A program made the translations under genes and the position numbers. From Pseudomonas poae (GTDB taxonomy: Bacteria > Pseudomonadota > Gammaproteobacteria > Pseudomonadales > Pseudomonadaceae): a stretch of DNA of 64,000 nucleotides. The stretch is taken from assembly GCA_028869255.1 (NCBI GenBank), contig CP110972.1, positions 5,432,001-5,496,000 on the forward strand. The letters are read 5' to 3'. This document shows positions 44,783-54,773 of the stretch, in pieces. The stretch's first letter is position 1. Every line of letters starts with the position of its first letter. A model generated the notes under the pieces. The model had not been told where the DNA came from. It saw only the letters and a program-made list of their open reading frames with translations, and did no database searches.

Positions 44783-46444
44783 TTAGTGGAACAATACCGC
44801 GGTCTTCTGCAGGGTCACCCACACACCCCACGCCAACGGAATACCCACCACCAACCAGGCCGCAATCGCCAATGGCTTGCTGCCAGCTGCGGCTTTCCAC
44901 TCCAGGGAAGTGGACGCATCAGCCCCTTTGTCGTGACCCAGCGCCTGTTCGGCAGCCAGCTCCGCATCGGTCATGAAGTACTTATCGGCCACCGGACGAA
45001 CCAGCAGGTTGCAGATGAAGCCCAGCACCAGCAGGCCGGCGAGGATGTACAAGGTGATGTCATACGCCGCAGCGCGTTCAACGCCGATGCTCAGCTGATA
45101 CTCACGCAGGTAGTTCACCAACACCGGGCCCAATACGCCCGCCGCCGCCCATGCGGTCAACAGGCGACCGTGGATCGCGCCGACCATCTGGGTGCCGAAC
45201 AGGTCGGCCAGGTAAGCCGGAACGGTCGCAAAACCACCGCCGTACATCGACAGGATGATGCAGAACGCCGCCACGAACAGCGCCACGTTGCCCAGGTGAC
45301 CCAGGTTCGGGATCAGCGCATACAGGGCAAAGCCCAGGGCGAAGAACACGAAGTAGGTGTTTTTACGGCCCAGGTAGTCGGAGAACGACGCCCAGAAGAA
45401 CCGGCCACCGATGTTGAACAGGCTCAACAGACCGGTAAAGCCCGCCGCAATGGCAGCAATTGAAGCCAGTTGACCGGCGTCCAGTTGACCAAACGGCACA
45501 TCCACACCCAGCAACTTGCCGCCGAACACTTCCTGCAGCAGTGGCGAAGCCATGCCGAGGATGCCGATACCAGCAGATACGTTCAGGCACAGCACCAGCC
45601 ATACCAGACGGAATTGCGGGGTTTTCCACGCCACGTTCACGTGCACGTGGCGGTGAGTGATCATCGCGTTGCTGGCTTTTTTCGCCGGGGCAGTCCAGCC
45701 CTCAGGCTTCCAGCCGGTCGGCGGGACGCGGTACAGCAGTGCGCCGCCGATCATGAACACGAAGTAGATCGCCGCCATCACCACAAAGCTCTGCCACACG
45801 CCCACGCTGGTTGGCGTGGCAAAGTGGCCCATCAGCGCTGCGGCCAGGGGTGCACCCACCATCGCACCGCCGCCGAAGCCCATGATCGCCATGCCGGTGG
45901 CCATGCCGCGTTTGTCCGGGAACCACTTGATCAGGGTCGACACGGGCGAGATATAGCCCAGGCCCAGGCCGATACCGCCAATGACCCCGGAGCCGATCCA
46001 CATCAGCCAGATCTGGTGGGTATAGATACCCAACGCCGAGATCAGCAGGCCGCCACACCAGCACAGTGCCGACACGACGCCGGCCTTGCGTGGCCCGGCA
46101 TGTTCCAGCCAGCCGCCCCAGATCGCTGCCGAGCAGCCCAGGAAGATGAAAAACAGGGTGTAGATCCAGCCCAGCATGGAGATGGGCCAGTCGCATTGGG
46201 ACGAGAAGACTTGGGCGATGAAGCCCATGTCCGGCGCGCAGGCGAGCGGTTTGGTGATACCCAGCGCCTTGGACAGTGGCAGCCAGAACACCGAGAAGCC
46301 GTAGGCCATGCCGATGCACAGGTGGATGGCCAAGGCGGCCGGTGGAACCAGCCAGCGGTTGAAGCCGGGCTTGGCGATAATGCGTTCCTTGGACAGGAAC
46401 GCAGGCTGTGCAGCAGTTGAACCTGCCGCAGTGCTTGTGCTCAT
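44783..46444 (-). CDS. OFA-family (oxalate/formate antiporter-like) MFS transporter
   Basis: This 553-residue MFS protein has 12 predicted transmembrane segments. It starts MSTSTAAGSTAAQPAFLSKE. The family pattern IHLCIGMAYGFSVFWLPLS follows, with GIGLGLGYISPVSTLIKWFP and DKRGMATGMAIMGFGGGA. The long C-terminus (DAELAAEQALGHDKGADA) contains an extra final membrane segment. OFA transporters carry organic anions such as oxalate, formate, lactate or pyruvate; the substrate here is unknown. It is a single gene divergent from asmA. Confidence 0.88.
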   Translation of the reverse strand: MSTSTAAGSTAAQPAFLSKERIIAKPGFNRWLVPPAALAIHLCIGMAYGFSVFWLPLSKALGITKPLACAPDMGFIAQVFSSQCDWPISMLGWIYTLFFIFLGCSAAIWGGWLEHAGPRKAGVVSALCWCGGLLISALGIYTHQIWLMWIGSGVIGGIGLGLGYISPVSTLIKWFPDKRGMATGMAIMGFGGGAMVGAPLAAALMGHFATPTSVGVWQSFVVMAAIYFVFMIGGALLYRVPPTGWKPEGWTAPAKKASNAMITHRHVHVNVAWKTPQFRLVWLVLCLNVSAGIGILGMASPLLQEVFGGKLLGVDVPFGQLDAGQLASIAAIAAGFTGLLSLFNIGGRFFWASFSDYLGRKNTYFVFFALGFALYALIPNLGHLGNVALFVAAFCIILSMYGGGFATVPAYLADLFGTQMVGAIHGRLLTAWAAAGVLGPVLVNYLREYQLSIGVERAAAYDITLYILAGLLVLGFICNLLVRPVADKYFMTDAELAAEQALGHDKGADASTSLEWKAAAGSKPLAIAAWLVVGIPLAWGVWVTLQKTAVLFH

Positions 46445-46770
46445 TGGTGTTTCCCCCAGTTGTTAGTATGTGTTCGTCAGGCGCTCTCTCCCTCGGCCTT
46501 GCACGCAGAGCGTTGGCCGTTGTTGTTGAGTAAAGCTCCTTTTAAGCGCGACGCTGTGTCGCAGAAGGCAGACGAACGTGCGCAGATTAGCACCTGTGGA
46601 TGACAGAAAAACCAAACTGATATCACCTTTTTCAGGAAATCTGTTTTGTTTGACGCCAAAAACCCGTTCCCACGCCCGTGGATACAATGTAACGATCCGC
46701 GAACTGACGTGGGCCGTCGGGCGTTATACTCTGCGGCTAAATTTTGAAATCGACATACAAGGACTCGCCC
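46445..46770. other. Divergent promoter region between OFA transporter and asmA; no gene seen
   Basis: A possible sigma-70 element for asmA is TATACT at 46725-46730 with CTGACG at 46704-46709, a spacing of 15 that is short. AAGGA lies eight bases before the asmA ATG. No coding frame or REPIN was found. Confidence 0.4.
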
Positions 46771-48984
46771 ATGAAAGCGTTCGGCAAAATCCTGGGTCTG
46801 GTACTTCTCGGGCTGTTGCTGATCATTGTGGCTCTGGGTTTTGCCCTGACCCACCTCTTCGATCCCAACGACTATAAAGACGAGATTCGCCAGATAGCCC
46901 GCGACAAGGCCCACATCGAGCTGACGCTCAATGGCGATATCGGCTGGAGCCTGTTCCCCTGGCTGGGCCTTGAATTGCACGAAGCCAGCGTCGCAACGTT
47001 GACCAACCCGACCCAGCCGTTCGCCGACCTGCAGATGCTCGGCCTGTCGGTACGCGTGCTGCCGCTGCTGCGCCGTGAAGTGCAGATGAGCGACGTGCGT
47101 GTCGAGGGCCTCAACCTGCGCCTGAACCGCGACAAACAAGGCCACGGCAACTGGGAAGACATCGGCAAGAACGTCACCGTGGCGACCACCACCGGCACCC
47201 CTGCTCCGGTAGAACAGCCTGAGGCACAGGAACCGGAAAAGCCGTCAAAACCGATCCGCCTGGACATCGACAGCCTGACCGTCAACAACGCCCGCGTTGA
47301 ATACAACGACGAACTGACCGGCAAGCAATTCAGCGCCGAAAGCATCCAGCTGAGCGCCGGCGCCGTGCACGAAGGCGCCAGTATTCCGGTGAAGCTCACC
47401 GCATTTTTCGGCAGCAACCAGCCGGTGATGCGCGTCAAGACCGAGCTCAACGGCAACCTGCGCATTCAACGCGCCCTCAAGCGCTACCAGTTCGAAGACA
47501 TGAAGGTCACCGGTGAAGCCACAGGCGAGCCGCTGCAAGGCAAGACTGTGACCTTCTCCACCCAGGGCCAACTGCTGGTGGACCAGGCGGCCAATATCGC
47601 CGAATGGACCAACATGAAGCTGTCGGCCAACCTGCTGCGCGCCCTGGGCGAGCTGAAGGTCAACGGCCTGGACAAGACCCCGCAACTCAGCGGCGCCCTG
47701 TCCATCGCCCAGTTTGACCTGGCCAAGTTCCTCGACAGCGTGGGTCACCCGTTGCCGCCGATGGCCGAGGGTAGCCTGAGCAAAGTCGAACTGGTCAGCC
47801 GCCTCAAGGGCACGCCGACCAGCCTGGCGCTGGAAGACCTGAACCTGAAGCTCGATGGCAGCACCTTCACCGGTCGCGTCGCGGTGGATGATTTCGCCAG
47901 GCAATCCTTGCGCGTGCAGTTGAAGGGCGACACCTTCAACGCCGACAACTACCTGCCGGCCAAGTCCGAATCCGCCAAAGGTGCGGCCGCCGCACGCCAG
48001 GCCGAAGTGCAGAACAGCGAAGCCGGCGCCATGGCCGCCGGCGGTACTACACCACTGCCGGACGCACCGACCAAAGGCGCATGGAGCACCGACAAGCTGC
48101 TGCCTCTGGCTCGCCTGCGTACGCTCGACGTCAATGCCGACCTCGCCTTCGGCCAGTTGACCCTGAGCAAACTGCCGATCCAGAACGCCGCGCTGAAAGC
48201 GTCCGGCGTCGACGGCCAGCTCAAGCTCGACACCCTCAGCGGCGGCCTCTACAACGGCACGTTCCAGGCCAACGGCAGCCTCGATGTGCGCCAGGACATT
48301 CCGGTATTGGCGCTGCAAAGCCATATCAAGCAAGTGCCGGTCGAACGCATCCTGCAAGCCCAGGGGCAAACCCCGCCGGTGAAAGGCCAGATCACCCTCG
48401 ACAGCAATCTCAGCGGGCGTGGCAACAGCCAAAAGGCACTGATCGACAGCCTCAACGGCACGGCCAGTTTCGTGATCAACAACGGCGTGCTGCTTAACGC
48501 CAACCTTGAACAGCAACTGTGCACCGGCATCGCCCTGCTCAACCGCAAGACGTTGAGCAGTACGCCACCCGGCAAGGACACGCCGTTCCAGGAACTGCGC
48601 GGCAACCTTACCCTGCGTAACGGCGTGGCCAGCAACCCTGACCTGAAAGTGCGAATCCCGGGCCTCACGGTCAACGGCAACGGGGATATCGACCTGCGCG
48701 TGCTGGGCATGGATTACCGCGTGGGCATCATCGTCGAAGGCGACCAGCGCGATACGCCGGACCCGGCCTGCCAGGTCGGCGCCAACTTCCAGAACATCGA
48801 AGTGCCGCTGCGTTGCCGTGGCCCGCTGGAACTGGGCGCCAAGGCCTGCCGCCTGGACAAAGATGGCTTGAGCCAGGTCGCGATCAAGGCGGCCGGCAAC
48901 AAGCTCAGCGAGAAGCTGGAAGAAAAACTCGACAAGGTTAACCCGCAGTTGAAAGACGCTCTGAAGGGCCTGTTTAAACGATGA
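46771..48984 (+). CDS. asmA: AsmA family protein
   Basis: This 737-residue protein has an N-terminal membrane anchor (MKAFGKILGLVLLGLLLIIV) and a long periplasmic beta-rich region with the AsmA start (LFDPNDYKDEIRQIARDKAH) and C-terminal AsmA-like repeats. The end LEEKLDKVNPQLKDALKGLF is amphipathic. AsmA-like proteins are now seen as bridge-type lipid carriers between the membranes. The ATG at 46771 follows CAAGGACTCGCCC. It overlaps mutY by four bases in the operon asmA-mutY-yggX. Confidence 0.93.
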   Translation: MKAFGKILGLVLLGLLLIIVALGFALTHLFDPNDYKDEIRQIARDKAHIELTLNGDIGWSLFPWLGLELHEASVATLTNPTQPFADLQMLGLSVRVLPLLRREVQMSDVRVEGLNLRLNRDKQGHGNWEDIGKNVTVATTTGTPAPVEQPEAQEPEKPSKPIRLDIDSLTVNNARVEYNDELTGKQFSAESIQLSAGAVHEGASIPVKLTAFFGSNQPVMRVKTELNGNLRIQRALKRYQFEDMKVTGEATGEPLQGKTVTFSTQGQLLVDQAANIAEWTNMKLSANLLRALGELKVNGLDKTPQLSGALSIAQFDLAKFLDSVGHPLPPMAEGSLSKVELVSRLKGTPTSLALEDLNLKLDGSTFTGRVAVDDFARQSLRVQLKGDTFNADNYLPAKSESAKGAAAARQAEVQNSEAGAMAAGGTTPLPDAPTKGAWSTDKLLPLARLRTLDVNADLAFGQLTLSKLPIQNAALKASGVDGQLKLDTLSGGLYNGTFQANGSLDVRQDIPVLALQSHIKQVPVERILQAQGQTPPVKGQITLDSNLSGRGNSQKALIDSLNGTASFVINNGVLLNANLEQQLCTGIALLNRKTLSSTPPGKDTPFQELRGNLTLRNGVASNPDLKVRIPGLTVNGNGDIDLRVLGMDYRVGIIVEGDQRDTPDPACQVGANFQNIEVPLRCRGPLELGAKACRLDKDGLSQVAIKAAGNKLSEKLEEKLDKVNPQLKDALKGLFKR

Positions 48985-50048
48985 GAAACGAGCAGTTTTC
49001 AGAAGCGGTGCTGGACTGGTACGACCGCCACGGTCGCCATGACCTGCCCTGGCAACAGGGCATCACGCCTTATCGGGTGTGGGTATCGGAGATCATGCTG
49101 CAGCAGACCCAGGTGAGCACGGTGCTCAATTACTTCGACCGTTTCATGGCCTCCCTGCCGACGGTCGAAGCCCTGGCGGCCGCGCCGGAAGACGAGGTGC
49201 TGCACCTGTGGACCGGCCTGGGTTACTACACCCGCGCACGCAACCTGCAAAAGACCGCGAAAATCGTCGTGGCCGAGTACGGTGGCGAGTTTCCCAAGGA
49301 TGTCGAAAAGCTCACCGAACTGCCCGGCATCGGCCTGTCCACTGCCGGTGCGATTGCCAGCCTGAGCATGGGCCTGCGCGCACCGATCCTCGACGGCAAC
49401 GTCAAACGCGTACTGGCACGTTTTACCGCGCAAGAGGGCTACCCAGGCGAACCCAAGGTCGCCAAACAGCTGTGGGCGACCGCAGAGCGCTTTACGCCAC
49501 ACGATCGCGTCAACGCCTACACCCAGGCGATGATGGACATGGGCGCCACCCTCTGCACCCGCAGCAAACCCAGCTGCCTGCTGTGCCCGCTGGAAAAAGG
49601 CTGCGAAGCCCATATGCTCGGCCTGGAGACGCGCTACCCGATCCCCAAGCCGCGCAAGACCATCCCGCAGAAGCGCACGCTGATGCCGCTGCTGGCGAAT
49701 GCCGAGGGCGCGATTCTGCTTTACCGTCGCCCGTCCACCGGCCTGTGGGGCGGTTTGTGGAGCCTGCCGGAGCTGGACGACCTCACCGACCTGGAACACC
49801 TCGCCCACCAACACGCGCTGGCACTGGGCAAACAACAGGCACTGCCGGGGCTGACCCACACCTTCAGCCACTTCCAACTGGCCATCGAACCGTGGCTGGT
49901 CCAGGTCGAGGAATCCGCCCATCACGTGGCCGAGGCCGACTGGCTCTGGTATAACCTCGCCACCCCGCCGCGCCTGGGCCTTGCCGCCCCGGTCAAGAAA
50001 CTGCTGAAGCGCGCGGCCGACGTATTGAATGCAGGAGTGTCGTCATGA
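48981..50048 (+). CDS. mutY: A/G-specific adenine DNA glycosylase MutY
   Basis: This 355-residue base-excision repair enzyme removes adenine opposite 8-oxoG. The helix-hairpin-helix is [18 protein letters not shown], and the catalytic Asp lies in [12 protein letters not shown]. The [4Fe-4S] ligands are Cys192, Cys199, Cys202 and Cys208. A C-terminal MutT-like domain recognises 8-oxoG. It overlaps asmA and yggX by four bases each. Confidence 0.98.
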   Translation: MRNEQFSEAVLDWYDRHGRHDLPWQQGITPYRVWVSEIMLQQTQVSTVLNYFDRFMASLPTVEALAAAPEDEVLHLWTGLGYYTRARNLQKTAKIVVAEYGGEFPKDVEKLTELPGIGLSTAGAIASLSMGLRAPILDGNVKRVLARFTAQEGYPGEPKVAKQLWATAERFTPHDRVNAYTQAMMDMGATLCTRSKPSCLLCPLEKGCEAHMLGLETRYPIPKPRKTIPQKRTLMPLLANAEGAILLYRRPSTGLWGGLWSLPELDDLTDLEHLAHQHALALGKQQALPGLTHTFSHFQLAIEPWLVQVEESAHHVAEADWLWYNLATPPRLGLAAPVKKLLKRAADVLNAGVSS

Positions 50049-50317
50049 CCCGCACCGTAATGTGCCGCAAGTACAAAGAACAATTGCCAGGCCTGGAACG
50101 CCCTCCGTATCCGGGCGCCAAGGGCCAGGATATTTTCGAACACATCTCGGCCCAGGCCTGGGGCGACTGGCTGAAACACCAGACCCTGCTGATCAACGAA
50201 AAACGCCTGAACATGATGAACGGCGAAGACCGCAAATACCTCGCGGGCGAAATGGACAAGTTCTTTTCCGGCGAGGAATACGCCAAGGCCGACGGCTACG
50301 TGCCGCCTGCTCAATAA
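50045..50317 (+). CDS. yggX: Probable Fe(2+)-trafficking protein YggX
   Basis: This 90-residue oxidative-damage protection protein starts [17 protein letters not shown], with the conserved Cys7, and contains [20 protein letters not shown]. It protects Fe-S proteins and influences iron traffic. It overlaps mutY by four bases; MutY itself carries an Fe-S cluster, which makes the pairing meaningful. Confidence 0.97.
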   Translation: MTRTVMCRKYKEQLPGLERPPYPGAKGQDIFEHISAQAWGDWLKHQTLLINEKRLNMMNGEDRKYLAGEMDKFFSGEEYAKADGYVPPAQ

Positions 50318-50381
50318 TTGATCAAAAACCGGGGTCGGCACGTAAGCGACGGTAATAATTAAATATTTTTTGAAAACTTGC

Positions 50382-50410
50382 TTGACGACCCCCTGAAAAA
50401 CCCGTTTAAT
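50382..50410 (+). promoter_or_regulatory. Sigma-70 promoter of tRNA-Phe
   Basis: TTGACG at 50382-50387 and TTTAAT at 50405-50410 are separated by 17 bases. The GC-rich discriminator GCGCCCCG between -10 and the start is typical of growth-rate and stringent control of stable RNA. Confidence 0.85.
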
Positions 50411-50420
50411 GCGCCCCGTT

Positions 50421-50496
50421 GCCCAGATAGCTCAGTCGGTAGAGCAGGGGATTGAAAATCCCCGTGTCGGCGGTTCGATTCCGTCTCTGGGCACCA
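50421..50496 (+). tRNA. tRNA-Phe (anticodon GAA)
   Basis: This is a 76-base cloverleaf with encoded CCA. Acceptor GCCCAGA pairs with TCTGGGC. The anticodon stem-loop is GGGGA-TTGAAAA-TCCCC with anticodon GAA. The T-arm contains GGTTCGATTCC. A promoter and terminator flank it. Confidence 0.98.
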
Positions 50497-50537
50497 CTAA
50501 TTAGTTTCAGGTGGTGCCAGCATCATCTGAAACACAC

Positions 50538-50564
50538 AAAAAACCCGCCTAGTGCGGGTTTTTT
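50538..50564. terminator. Terminator after tRNA-Phe
   Basis: AAAAAACCCGC-CTAGT-GCGGGTTTTTT is a strong stem with T runs on both strands. Confidence 0.9.
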
Positions 50565-50622
50565 GTTGTCTGGGATTTAGATGTCCTGGCTGAGGCGACT
50601 CAGCGTCGCCTCACCAGACCGA

Positions 50623-50898
50623 TCACCCCCGATCCCACATCAACGTAATCACCGCCACCCGCTCCTGATCGGAGATCTGAAACCCCCGCGCCTCCACCCG
50701 ATCAAGCCAGCCCTGCGCCGACAGTTGCTCGCCAAAGCGCACCAGGCGCCCGTAGCGCTTAAACACCGCTCGCAACACATTGATCATCGCGGGGTAGCTG
50801 CAACCGCCATCGAAGCAGATGCTCAGCCAGCCAAATCGAGAGCGCTCTATCACGTGGCCACAGCCGAGCCGCTTAAAGTCCTTTTTCGTCATATCCAT
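50623..50898 (-). CDS. Small conserved hypothetical protein
   Basis: The 91-residue product from MDMTKKDFKRLGCGHVIER has GGAAG five bases before the ATG at 50898; a longer frame to 50955 and a shorter start at 50892 are possible. It has no signal peptide or membrane segment. It contains three Cys (LGCGHV, SICFDGGCSYPAM) and ends VAVITLMWDRG. I do not recognise the family. It lies between the tRNA terminator and the glycosyltransferase gene on the same strand. Confidence 0.6.
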   Translation of the reverse strand: MDMTKKDFKRLGCGHVIERSRFGWLSICFDGGCSYPAMINVLRAVFKRYGRLVRFGEQLSAQGWLDRVEARGFQISDQERVAVITLMWDRG

Positions 50899-50986
50899 AT
50901 TGCTTCCAGTACGGCACTTACTAACAACGGCGCAATCACGTGACCGGCCGGTCACTCAGCCGGCGAACATACAGCAAGCTGCTGAT

Positions 50987-52591
50987 TTATTTCAGTAAAA
51001 ACACCATCAACGGGTTGTCATTCAATCGCCCTTCAAAGCTTGGAGCCAGATGCTCCAGGGGCGTTCCCTTGAGCAGCGCGGTTTCCTTGCGCGAGACGAT
51101 GACCCATGACGGCCGGGGCAGCGCGCCCAACCGTTGAATGTCGCCTGTGCCGACAAACAATGGCTGCTCATCGTGCTCCAGGTTCATCATGTAGCGCACC
51201 GCCCAGGTGTCTCTACCAAGGTTCACAAACACCAGCGGCCCAGGCTGCGACACGCGCAGTGCCTCCACTTGGCTGACAAACCGGCGGGTGTCGAACTGCA
51301 AGTCCTTGGCGGGCTCCACGACCGTTACCAGCACCAGCCACTGCGCCGCCAGTGCGAACAGGCTGAGCCACACCAGCCGCCCCGCCCGGCGCCAAGCCAG
51401 CAACGCCGCCAACTGCAGGATCACCAGCACGCCAATCAACAGCGGCAACGAAACGCTGGGCCAGTAACCGTGCTTCTGCCACCCATGCCGACAGACAAAG
51501 ACTACAACCACGCATAACCCCGGCAGCGCCGCGACAAGCCACTCATAGCAGCGGCGCACGCCAACCAGCCAACCTTGCGCCTGGAGCAGCCCATAGGCGG
51601 CGACAGCGGCAAACATCGGCACCATGGGCAGGATGTAATAGGCGCGCTTGAAGTGCGGCACCGACAACCCGAGCAGGATCATCAAGCCGCAGGCACCAAG
51701 CCGCATCACCAATTGCACAGTGTCGTCGAACCGCTCAAACCGCCGATGACGCAGCGCAACCAATGTGGCCAACGCCAAGGGCACCACAGGAAAGTAGCGG
51801 TACAAACTCAACTGAAAATAGAAATAGAACGGCTCGCCGGTTTCATCGAGACGCCCGCCCACTTGCATCTTGAACACCTCATCGGCAAACGCATCGCCGC
51901 CACTGATACGCGCCAGCTTCACCAGCAGCCACCAACAGGCGGCCAGGAGCACCAGGCCGACCGCGCCATGAATCAACACCTGCCTGACGCGCTCGCCCGG
52001 GCGCCCCAGCGCCCAATACACACACACCACGCCGCAGACTTCGATCAACCCCAGCGGCCCGCGAATCGCAAAGCCCAGGATAAACAACGGGAACACCGCC
52101 AGCTGCCGCAGCCGCGAGCCCAGGCGCTCCCCACTGTGCAGCAGGTAGAAACTGCCTACGCAAAGCAGCGCCACCATCTGATCCAGGCACACCGAGCGCG
52201 ATTTTTCGAGTAACTGGGTGGTGAGCAAGGTGAGCAACACGGTCAGCAGCGCCCAATGGCGAGCATAGGGCACCAGCAGCCGGTAAATCAGAGCGACCAC
52301 CCCGGCAGACGCCAGCGCCGTCGGCAGGATATTCGCCAAGTGGTTGGGCGCGCCGAATAACCGCGCAACTACAAAACTGAAGAACGTCGCCGTGCCAGGG
52401 TAGTCGGCGTAAGGCTTCCCATAGGTGGTAGGAAAAAGACTCGCGCCATGGCGAAACATTTCCTGCAGGAACAGCGCCCAGCGTCCATCAAACCCTTGGG
52501 GCTGCTGATCCCAGATGCCCAAAGTGAACAACAGCAGGGCAAACAGAAAAATGCCCAGGGACTCCAGGCGAAAACGGTTGCGATGATCCAT
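50987..52591 (-). CDS. ArnT/GT39-like membrane glycosyltransferase
   Basis: The 534-residue product from MDHRNRFRLESLGIFLFAL (ATG at 52591, AGGT seven bases upstream) has about 11-12 transmembrane segments. The first periplasmic loop holds the acidic motif FDGRWALFLQEM and YADYPGTATF, as in GT-C enzymes that use polyprenyl-phosphate sugars. A C-terminal periplasmic domain of about 140 residues follows. A lipid A or cell-surface sugar transfer role is plausible; donor and acceptor are unknown. No arn cluster is adjacent. Confidence 0.82.
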   Translation of the reverse strand: MDHRNRFRLESLGIFLFALLLFTLGIWDQQPQGFDGRWALFLQEMFRHGASLFPTTYGKPYADYPGTATFFSFVVARLFGAPNHLANILPTALASAGVVALIYRLLVPYARHWALLTVLLTLLTTQLLEKSRSVCLDQMVALLCVGSFYLLHSGERLGSRLRQLAVFPLFILGFAIRGPLGLIEVCGVVCVYWALGRPGERVRQVLIHGAVGLVLLAACWWLLVKLARISGGDAFADEVFKMQVGGRLDETGEPFYFYFQLSLYRYFPVVPLALATLVALRHRRFERFDDTVQLVMRLGACGLMILLGLSVPHFKRAYYILPMVPMFAAVAAYGLLQAQGWLVGVRRCYEWLVAALPGLCVVVVFVCRHGWQKHGYWPSVSLPLLIGVLVILQLAALLAWRRAGRLVWLSLFALAAQWLVLVTVVEPAKDLQFDTRRFVSQVEALRVSQPGPLVFVNLGRDTWAVRYMMNLEHDEQPLFVGTGDIQRLGALPRPSWVIVSRKETALLKGTPLEHLAPSFEGRLNDNPLMVFLLK

Positions 52592-52678
52592 CGGTAGACC
52601 TGTCAGGTGGGGAGCGCCGGCCCATGGTGCCGAACACATCCCTGAATAACGCCTGAACAAACCTGAACATTGCGCCGC

Positions 52679-53644
52679 TTACCGACCTGCGGGCCACACC
52701 CACCTCGGGATCAGGCGGATGTAGATCAATTCCCCCACCAGCTCGACCAGGGTTTGCAGGATCACCGCCGTTGCGGCCAGCCCCCGCACGTCTTCAGGCA
52801 AAGCCAGCGCCAGGGGCAGAACCACCAGTGAATTACGCGTCGACGCGCTGAACGTCACCGCCCGCGCCGTTACCGCCGGCAACGCGAACAGCCGCGAGGC
52901 CAGTGCGCCAATCAGCGGGGCCAGCAACAGGAAGCCGATATACACCGCCAACACCGGCAGCAGCAGGTGGATATCGCGCACCACCGAGGTAATCTGCGAA
53001 CCGATCACCCCAAACAGCACCAGCGCCATCGCCGGTACGGGTAACCAGGCCCAGGCGTCGTTCCAGGCACTGATCACCCTGGATCGCCGCGCCAGGGAGG
53101 TCGTCAGCACCGCCAGGACCATCGGCAGCACAATCAACACCACGAACGCCTCGACAAACGGCCCCGCCGCCACCACCACCTCGGACTGCGCCCCCAGCAT
53201 CAGCCCCAGGTACATCGGCAACAGCGCAAGCTGCAGCAACAGCAGTACCGGCGTCGCTGCCAGCATCAATCGCGAGTCGCCTTTGCCGATGTGCGTAAAC
53301 ACCACCACGTAGTCGATACACGGCGTCAGCAACACCAGCAACGCCCCCACCAGCAAAGCCGGGCGCTCAACCAGGCCGCGGGTCAAGGCCCACACCAGTA
53401 AGGGCAGCAGGATAAAATTGGCCAGCAGCAACGCCGACAGGAAACGCGTATTGCTCAAGCCTTGGCGCAGGTCCAGAAACGGGATTTGCAGGAACATGGC
53501 GTACATCAACACCGCGATGGCCGGCGTTAACAGCATACCGAGGCCATGCGCCGGCGATGGCGCGAGCAGGCCAAAGGCGGCGGCCAGCAGCACGGCGACG
53601 AAGTAGATCGGGATCTGGTTGTGTTCAAGCGTGTCGCGGGTCAT
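52679..53644 (-). CDS. BASS/arsenite-efflux superfamily transporter
   Basis: This 321-residue membrane protein has about ten hydrophobic segments. It has features of the bile acid:sodium symporter/ACR3 superfamily: LTPAIAVLMYAMFLQIPFLD, TPCIDYVVVFTHIGKGD and RAVTFSASTRNSLVVLPLAL. It is often annotated as arsenic resistance protein, but no arsR or arsC is nearby, so the substrate is open. It lies 87 bases upstream of the glycosyltransferase gene on the same strand. Confidence 0.82.
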   Translation of the reverse strand: MTRDTLEHNQIPIYFVAVLLAAAFGLLAPSPAHGLGMLLTPAIAVLMYAMFLQIPFLDLRQGLSNTRFLSALLLANFILLPLLVWALTRGLVERPALLVGALLVLLTPCIDYVVVFTHIGKGDSRLMLAATPVLLLLQLALLPMYLGLMLGAQSEVVVAAGPFVEAFVVLIVLPMVLAVLTTSLARRSRVISAWNDAWAWLPVPAMALVLFGVIGSQITSVVRDIHLLLPVLAVYIGFLLLAPLIGALASRLFALPAVTARAVTFSASTRNSLVVLPLALALPEDVRGLAATAVILQTLVELVGELIYIRLIPRWVWPAGR

Positions 53645-53817
53645 GGGCCGGCCCAGGCTGATCGAAAGATCGCCAGCCTAAGCATCCAGATGGACAAGGT
53701 CGAGCGCCGTGAAAATCTTGACGCCTATGGCACGCCAAATTTGTTAATTTCGGCTGCTTATAAAAAGCGCCAGGGCCCTGCGAAGCCCAGCAAAAAGCGC
53801 AAGGACCGAGCCCACCC

Positions 53818-54756
53818 ATGAACCTGCCATCACGCACCGCCCCCGAAGCATTCCGCGAGTTCGCTTGCGACAGCTACCCCCTCGGTGGCTTCACCTGGCG
53901 CCACCTGCGCACCGACCTCGAACGCCCGGTGGTGATCATCAACGCCGCCACCTCCGTGCGCTGCCGCCATTACTCACGCTTCGCCGACTACCTGTTCGCC
54001 AACGGTTTGGACGTGATCACCTACGACTATCGCGGCATCGGCGAGTCGCGCAGCGGATCGTTGCGAGGCTTCAACGCTTCTTGGTCGGATTGGGGCGTGC
54101 TGGATTTCGAGGCGATTGTGCGGCGCGCACAGCGGGAATTTCCGGGCCAGCCGATTGATGTGGTCGGTCACAGTTTCGGCGGCTGCGCGGCCGGGCTCGG
54201 CGCATCGGGCGCGGTGATCCGGCGGATCGTGACGGTGGGCGCACAGTTCGCCTACTGGCGTGATTACCAGGCGAGCGGGCGCTGGCGGATGTTTGCCAAG
54301 TGGCATGTGGTAATGCCGCTGGTGACGGCAATGTGCGGGTATTTCCCCGGCAAGCGCCTGGGCTGGCTTGAAGATACGCCGGCAGGCGTGGTGCGCGACT
54401 GGAGCACACCAACACCCCGCTATGAGACGCGCCCCAGCGGCCGGGCCCTGAAAGGCTTGCCTTTCAGCCGTGTGAAAGCCCAGATGCTGGCGATCAGCAT
54501 CACCGATGACCCGTTCGGCACCGTGGCGGCCGTTGAACGCTTGCTGGGTTACTTCGACGGCTGCGAGCGCACCCATGTGCGGATTGCACCTGAAGATATC
54601 GGCGAGAAAAAGGTCGGCCATTTCGCTTTTTTTCGTAGCGAGTTTCAGGATCGATTGTGGCCGATTGCATTGGTATGGCTGCAAAACGGCCAATTAACTG
54701 CGGATATCCTTGGGATTTCCCCCAACCTGCGCTTCAATACCCCACCCAGATCCTGA
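53818..54756 (+). CDS. Alpha/beta hydrolase
   Basis: This 312-residue protein has an alpha/beta hydrolase fold. The strand-turn-helix VITYDYRGIGESRSG is followed by the nucleophile elbow VVGHSFGGCAAGLG (Ser in GHSFGG). The acid is probably in ISITDDPFGT, and the His may be in KKVGHFAFFRSEF. No signal peptide is present. The substrate is unknown; it resembles serine-aminopeptidase-like lysophospholipases. It is followed 17 bases later by a small gene on the same strand. Confidence 0.88.
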   Translation: MNLPSRTAPEAFREFACDSYPLGGFTWRHLRTDLERPVVIINAATSVRCRHYSRFADYLFANGLDVITYDYRGIGESRSGSLRGFNASWSDWGVLDFEAIVRRAQREFPGQPIDVVGHSFGGCAAGLGASGAVIRRIVTVGAQFAYWRDYQASGRWRMFAKWHVVMPLVTAMCGYFPGKRLGWLEDTPAGVVRDWSTPTPRYETRPSGRALKGLPFSRVKAQMLAISITDDPFGTVAAVERLLGYFDGCERTHVRIAPEDIGEKKVGHFAFFRSEFQDRLWPIALVWLQNGQLTADILGISPNLRFNTPPRS

Positions 54757-54773
54757 CCCAAGGACGTGAGCCC

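Noticed and set aside
50318..50420. Integration site at tRNA-Phe
   Set aside because: No direct repeat of the tRNA 3' end, integrase or atypical DNA was found downstream; the next genes look chromosomal.
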